Of a stretch of DNA of 64,000 nucleotides, positions 60,377 through 64,000 are shown piece by piece. The DNA is taken from assembly GCF_019207085.1 (NCBI RefSeq), contig NZ_JAATOM010000019.1, positions 62,001 to 126,000 of the forward strand, given 5' to 3'. The DNA comes from Variovorax sp. dw_308. GTDB taxonomy: Bacteria; Pseudomonadota; Gammaproteobacteria; Burkholderiales; Burkholderiaceae_C. The position numbers and the translations under genes were made by a program. Within the stretch, counting starts at the first letter, position 1. The number at the start of each line of letters is the position of its first letter. Below the pieces are notes generated by a model. The model was not told the origin of the DNA. It made no database searches and worked only from the letters and a program-made list of their open reading frames with translations.

Positions 60377-61372
60377 TCAGACTACAGCTGCAACGTCGGC
60401 TGCGGGAAGCACAGGAGGCGAGGTCTCCGCGGTCTCGCGCGCGACCGGGGCAGCAGCGGTCGTTGCGCCGGTCGCGCTCTTGCGCGCGGGCAATGACTTC
60501 CTCGAAGCGGCAACCTTCGGTGCTCCTGCGTTCTTCGATGCGGCTTTCTTCGCTGGCGTCTTCGCTGCCGTCTTTACTGTCTTCTTCGCAGCCCCCTCCA
60601 CTGCTTTCTTTGCGACCTTCTTGGCCGGCGGCTTGGCGGTTTTCGCGCCAGCGTCCTGGGTGCTTACCCCGACCTTCTCGGCAAGTGACTTCCTCGCAGC
60701 GGAATTGTTCGCGGAAACCTTCTTCACGGCGATCTTCTTCGCTGCGGTCTTCTTGACAGGCACGGCCGCTTCAGTCTTGACGGCTGCAGCCAACGGCGCT
60801 GCGCCGGCGTCCGATGGGGAGGCGGCCTTCTTTGCGGCCGTCTTCTTCGCCGCTGGCTTCCTGGTCGCAACCGTCTGGGACGCAGCGGCATTGGCCAACG
60901 GCACTGCGGATGCGGCGACGCGCGATGCATAGCCGGCCGACTTCTTTGCAGCAGCCTTTGGCACCCGAGCGGCGCCTGCCGATGCAGTTGCATCGGGCGT
61001 CATAGTCGCACCGGTCAGGAAGCTCTCGAGAGTCTGTCCGGCTTCCAGCGCCGCGCGCAACCAGGCCGGCCGCGGGCCGCGGCCTCCCCACTGGTTGCCC
61101 TTGCCGTCGCTGTATTTCGCGGGATCCTTCGCAGCAGCGGGTTGGGTCTTGCTCGCCTTCTTGACCGCGCTCTTCAAAGCGACGGCGCTCTGTTTCGGCA
61201 CGCTGTCAGCCGCGCCGGAGGCGAACTTGAGATCCGCTGCGGTGAGCCCGAATTTCGCGATCAAGTCGTTGATCCTGGCAACAGCGCCCTGGGATTCAAT
61301 GCCCCGCTGCTTGTCGGCAGCAGCCTGAAGGACGGCAATTTCGCGCAGCAATTGAGCGTGTGTCTTGGTCAT
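60377..61372 (-). CDS. H-NS family protein with long Ala/Lys-rich tail
   Basis: 331 residues from ATG 61372 (TTG 61399 is an upstream alternative). The N-terminal ~60 residues are the coiled-coil oligomerisation part (AQLLREIAVLQAAADKQRG). The H-NS DNA-binding motif is YSDGKGNQWGGRGPRPAWLR near residues 86-105. The remaining ~220 residues are AAKK-type repeats as in eukaryotic H1, giving extra nonspecific DNA binding. Plasmid H-NS proteins silence foreign genes and reduce the fitness cost of the element. Confidence 0.9.
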   Translation of the reverse strand: MTKTHAQLLREIAVLQAAADKQRGIESQGAVARINDLIAKFGLTAADLKFASGAADSVPKQSAVALKSAVKKASKTQPAAAKDPAKYSDGKGNQWGGRGPRPAWLRAALEAGQTLESFLTGATMTPDATASAGAARVPKAAAKKSAGYASRVAASAVPLANAAASQTVATRKPAAKKTAAKKAASPSDAGAAPLAAAVKTEAAVPVKKTAAKKIAVKKVSANNSAARKSLAEKVGVSTQDAGAKTAKPPAKKVAKKAVEGAAKKTVKTAAKTPAKKAASKNAGAPKVAASRKSLPARKSATGATTAAAPVARETAETSPPVLPAADVAAVV

Positions 61373-61496
61373 GAGAAGAAGAAAGTAAAAGGTGCGCAAG
61401 TCTAATGACTTTCTTCAGATGACATGAATTGGCCGAGTCGCAATGCTCGGCACGTTAATTCACAATCAACCCGAAGACAGACGGTGAGAGCCGCAA

Positions 61497-62627
61497 TTAG
61501 CCGTCACTGTCCGGCAATGGCAACTCTCGCGCCAGTATGAATTCGTACGCTTCACCGGCGTGCCGCGCGGCCGTGAAGATGGCGGTGCGGTCATTGCGCA
61601 GCACCTGCAGCCAGCTGTCCAGATAGGCGGCGTGTCCTTCGATGGTGGCATCCACGAGCCCGATATGGCCGAGCACGAAGGCGCAGCCGAGCTCTGCCAC
61701 CAATTCCTCGAACGCATAGGCCGCATCGCCGAAGCGTGCGCCGAAGGTTCGGTTCAGGCGCTTCTCATGTCCCGTCCAGTGGACCAGCTCATGCAGGGCG
61801 GTTGCGCAATAGGCCTCCGGACTGGTGAAGCGGTCGACATCGGGCAGCATGATGCGATCGGCAGCCGGGGAATAGGCCCCGCGTGTGTAGCCGTGCTGGA
61901 TGTTGGGTCGGCAGCCGCCGATAAAGCGCATGGCCCCCTCGATCGGAGACCGGTCTGTCCACGTTTCTGCGTCTTCCGACCGGTCCGGCACCGACGCAGG
62001 CAGGCCATCCACCTGGGCCACGTTGAAGAGCCAGAACGGCATGCACAGCAGCACACTGGAGTGGACACTATTACCGCTATTACCGCTATGACCGCCGTAG
62101 GCGTTATCGCCTGCACCGCCCTCCCCTTCCCCATGAGCTGCGCCGTTGCCACCGACGTCATTGCCTGCATCGTTCTGGTGGCCCGTCGCTTTGCGTTCGA
62201 AATGCGCGCACAGCACCCCACGCTCTCCCCTGCGCACCTGCGCGCCCATGCTGGCCGCCTGCTTGTAGGTCAGCCACACGTTGGACGCGTAGCCGTGCTC
62301 GATGGCGGCGTCCCACAGGAGCAGCACATTGGCGCCGTGGTAGGGCGCACCGGTCTTGCCATTGCGCGGCATGCCGCGCGAGGCCGCCTGCGTCCAGCGT
62401 TCCCGGAACACATTGCCGCCCTTCTCGAGCATCGCGATGATGCGGTCCGTGATCGCCTGCCGCACATCCATGCGGCCCTTGGCCTGACCGGCCTGCGTTC
62501 TGGCTTCAACAGGGCCTGCTTTGGGTGAGCCCTCGGGGGGTACGGGGGGAAAGCCCGTGGCGGTTTGGCTGTTCGGGATGTCCCGGCCTTCCGCATCGCG
62601 CTGACGGGAGGATTCAAGTGCACGCAT
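61497..62627 (-). CDS. ardC: ArdC-like anti-restriction protein / zincin metallopeptidase
   Basis: 376 residues from ATG 62627 (AAAGGA upstream). ArdC N-terminal domain: DVRQAITDRIIAMLEKGGNV and GAPYHGANVLLLWDA. The C-terminal metallopeptidase-like domain has ATALHELVHWTGHEKRLNRT (HExxH). A Gly/Asn/His-rich stretch (GNDVGGNGAAHGEGEGGAGD) is inserted around residue 175. ArdC binds single-stranded DNA and protects incoming DNA from restriction. A long imperfect stem encloses the leader just upstream. Confidence 0.92.
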   Translation of the reverse strand: MRALESSRQRDAEGRDIPNSQTATGFPPVPPEGSPKAGPVEARTQAGQAKGRMDVRQAITDRIIAMLEKGGNVFRERWTQAASRGMPRNGKTGAPYHGANVLLLWDAAIEHGYASNVWLTYKQAASMGAQVRRGERGVLCAHFERKATGHQNDAGNDVGGNGAAHGEGEGGAGDNAYGGHSGNSGNSVHSSVLLCMPFWLFNVAQVDGLPASVPDRSEDAETWTDRSPIEGAMRFIGGCRPNIQHGYTRGAYSPAADRIMLPDVDRFTSPEAYCATALHELVHWTGHEKRLNRTFGARFGDAAYAFEELVAELGCAFVLGHIGLVDATIEGHAAYLDSWLQVLRNDRTAIFTAARHAGEAYEFILARELPLPDSDG

Positions 62628-62665
62628 GGTGGGTCCTTTCTGCGGGGTGTGCCGCGTCGGTGGAA

Positions 62666-62848
62666 GATCTGCTTTCGGAGCCGCCTCGACGCATGGAAAG
62701 CGAGCAGCAAGGGCCGATGTCCGGGGACCGCCCGGAAGCCGCAGCTGAGCGAAGCGAGGACCGGGTGAGGACGGTGGCGCAGCCCTGGCCCTGGACAGCG
62801 GCCCGTGCGAGCTATGCGTCGATGAAGAGGTGGCTCCGAAAGCAGATC
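62666..62848 (-). ncRNA. 183-base long-stem leader of the ardC-like gene
   Basis: GATCTGCTTTCGGAGCC (62666-62682) is perfectly complementary to 62832-62848. Inside, CGACGCAT (62687-62694) pairs with 62814-62821, GGGCCG (62711-62716) with 62799-62804, and GTCC (62719-62722) with 62793-62796. The element ends 38 bases before the start codon. The remaining part of the gap 62628-63187 has no gene. Confidence 0.65.
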
Positions 62849-63160
62849 CGCCGTCGCGCCCCGCTGACACCCTGCGTGCCACCCTGCGTGCCGCCCTCTG
62901 TCAGCGCCGCGGCCGCAGGGCCGCGACCCAGCCGTCCTCCGCCATGCGGAGGCATAAACACCCATCCATCCGAGGGACTGCCGCGCGGCGCGCGGCGTGA
63001 TCAAGCCACGCGCGCAGCGCGCCGTGCAAGGGTCGGTTCGGTCCTTCCCGCCGCAAAGCGGCGGTCACTTCAAAGTGCAACGGCAACGATTCGTGGCCGG
63101 TACCCAGTACCGGCCACGCTGACCGACCCACCGCACGCAGTGCGCTGATCAAACGCGAAT

Positions 63161-63181
63161 AAAAAAGGGGCCGAAGCCCCC
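63161..63181 (-). terminator. intrinsic terminator of radC
   Basis: Seven bases past the radC stop on the - strand: GGGGC-UUCG-GCCCC followed by six U. A textbook intrinsic terminator with the stable UUCG tetraloop. It isolates radC from the ardC-like leader downstream. Confidence 0.9.
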
Positions 63182-63187
63182 GCGCTG

Positions 63188-63799
63188 CTACAGCAGTCCG
63201 ATCTCCGCGAAGGACTTCGTGCGTGCGCCGGCTACCACGATATGGTCGAGCACCCGCACGTCGATCATCGCCAGCGCGGCCTTGAGCGTCTGCGTCAGCA
63301 ACTCGTCCGCACGCGACGGATCGGTCGAACCCGACGGGTGGTTGTGCGCGATGATCAATGCGGCGGCGTCGTGATGCAGCGCCCGCTTCAGCACCTCGCG
63401 CGGGTAGACACTGGTCTGGGCCAACGTGCCACGGAACAACTCTTCGAACGCGATCAGCGAATGGCGCGAGTCCAGGTAGAGGACTACGAAGCTTTCGTGG
63501 GGCTGGCCTGCGAAGTGCAGCTTGAGGAAGTCAGCCACGGCCGTAGGCGTATCGAACACCGAGCGGGTGGTCAGCTCTTCGCAGAGCAGTTCCTGCGCCA
63601 GGGCCAGGCCGGTCGCGAGACGATGAAAGTTGGGCAGTCCCGACTGACGCGCGCTGTAGGCAAGCTTCTGCAGCGAACGGCCGTTGGCCTCGTAGAGCGC
63701 ATCGGCTTCGGCGCCGAAGAACGGACGCAGTGCGTCGACGATGCGTTGCTGGCGCACGCTGAGATCGGAAGAAGCGGATGAAGTCGAAGAGGTGGTCAT
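63188..63799 (-). CDS. radC: RadC-like JAB-domain protein
   Basis: 203 residues from ATG 63799, AGGAG six bases upstream. The JAB metalloenzyme signature is complete: HNHPSGSTDPSRAD near residues 148-161, with a conserved Glu in the preceding helix (FEELFRGTLAQTSVYPREVL) and LDHIVVAGARTKSFAEIGLL at the end. RadC proteins are frequent on ICEs and plasmids; the biochemical role is unsettled. A duplicate of its 3' end is at 58500-58757. Confidence 0.93.
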   Translation of the reverse strand: MTTSSTSSASSDLSVRQQRIVDALRPFFGAEADALYEANGRSLQKLAYSARQSGLPNFHRLATGLALAQELLCEELTTRSVFDTPTAVADFLKLHFAGQPHESFVVLYLDSRHSLIAFEELFRGTLAQTSVYPREVLKRALHHDAAALIIAHNHPSGSTDPSRADELLTQTLKAALAMIDVRVLDHIVVAGARTKSFAEIGLL

Positions 63800-63940
63800 G
63801 ACGAACTCCTGTGGACGACACAGGCGGGATTGCCTGCGTGGCCCCGGATCACCCCGTCGCAGCGCAGCGCTCAAGGTCGCCGCAGGCGCGCGGTACGCGC
63901 CGAGCACGCGAAGCGCGCGCAGGGCCTTGACCGCGAGAAC
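63800..63940 (-). promoter_or_regulatory. structured 5' leader of radC
   Basis: Reading + coordinates: TCAAGG (63871-63876) pairs with CCTTGA (63925-63930), enclosing GC hairpins such as GGCGCG/CGCGCC. GTCGCAGCGCA (63856-63866) is shared exactly with the DUF2958 leader, and the hairpin CAGGCGGGATTGCCTG (63821-63836) has a counterpart there with a compensatory pair change. Confidence 0.65.
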
Positions 63941-64000
63941 GAGGGGGTAGCGTGAGGGCACACAGGCAAGCCCTCCCCCGCCCTCAACAGACACCACGGA

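Noticed and set aside
1..64000. tRNA or rRNA genes and complete insertion sequences
   Set aside because: No cloverleaf-like or rRNA segments and no transposase motif recognised.

Overview
The window is high-GC DNA whose gene content points to a betaproteobacterium of the order Burkholderiales. The pointers are a Bug/TctC-type solute receptor next to CO-dehydrogenase-like hydroxylase genes, an H-NS homologue with a lysine/alanine-rich tail, a DksA paralogue, and a VirB-type conjugation system. It reads as a conjugative mobile element, either a plasmid or an integrative conjugative element (ICE). No replication initiator is visible, so the window does not decide between the two.

Layout. (1) 1-14279 is a defence-like region with two candidate units. 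The first is a tightly packed five-gene + strand operon: a DndD-like SMC ATPase cut by the window edge, a small protein in the DndE position, a large protein with an alpha-CTD-like domain and a sigma-region-4-like helix-turn-helix, a McrB-like AAA+ GTPase/ATPase, and an unknown protein where McrC would sit. It is followed convergently by an amino-methyltransferase. The second unit is a TauD-like oxygenase transcribed away from a putative regulator and a fused ImmA/IrrE protease-UvrD helicase, with two overlapping sigma70-type promoters between them. (2) 14280-23599 is a catabolic cluster: a frameshifted molybdopterin oxidoreductase, a CoxG-like protein, a three-subunit xanthine-dehydrogenase-family hydroxylase, a Bug receptor and a divergent MarR regulator with two palindromes between them. 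(3) 23600-31806 is a mixed region with a pseudogene, HU, a SNF2 helicase with a SWIM-domain partner, a DksA lacking zinc cysteines, two small paralogous proteins and a tyrosine recombinase.

(4) 32191-34519 (- strand) is the stability and control block: IncC/ParA, KorB-like ParB, a membrane protein and a TrfB/KorA-like repressor. A perfect 20-bp palindrome at 34756-34775 separates it from the transfer operon and is the obvious candidate operator. (5) 34878-49691 (+ strand) is the transfer operon: virB2 to virB11 (no virB1 seen), virD4, an LPD7-domain protein, a phospholipase-D nuclease and traX. virB2 is out of frame with its natural start. (6) 49801-54076 has a ribbon-helix-helix/zeta-like pair whose zeta lacks the P-loop lysine, then a MOBP-type relaxase and MobC on the - strand, with an oriT candidate beside mobC. 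(7) 54077-63799 is the establishment/anti-restriction block: a large ParB-like protein, a DUF2958 protein, a DUF7673 protein, a YkgJ-like protein, H-NS, an ArdC-like protein and RadC.

The most unusual feature lies in block 7. Four - strand genes (parB-like, DUF2958, ardC-like, radC) are preceded by leaders that can fold into extensive nested hairpins, and the leaders of DUF2958 and radC are homologous with compensatory changes in their stems. Together with the two candidate defence units these are the best candidates for new biology. All calls come from reading the sequence; no database search was run.
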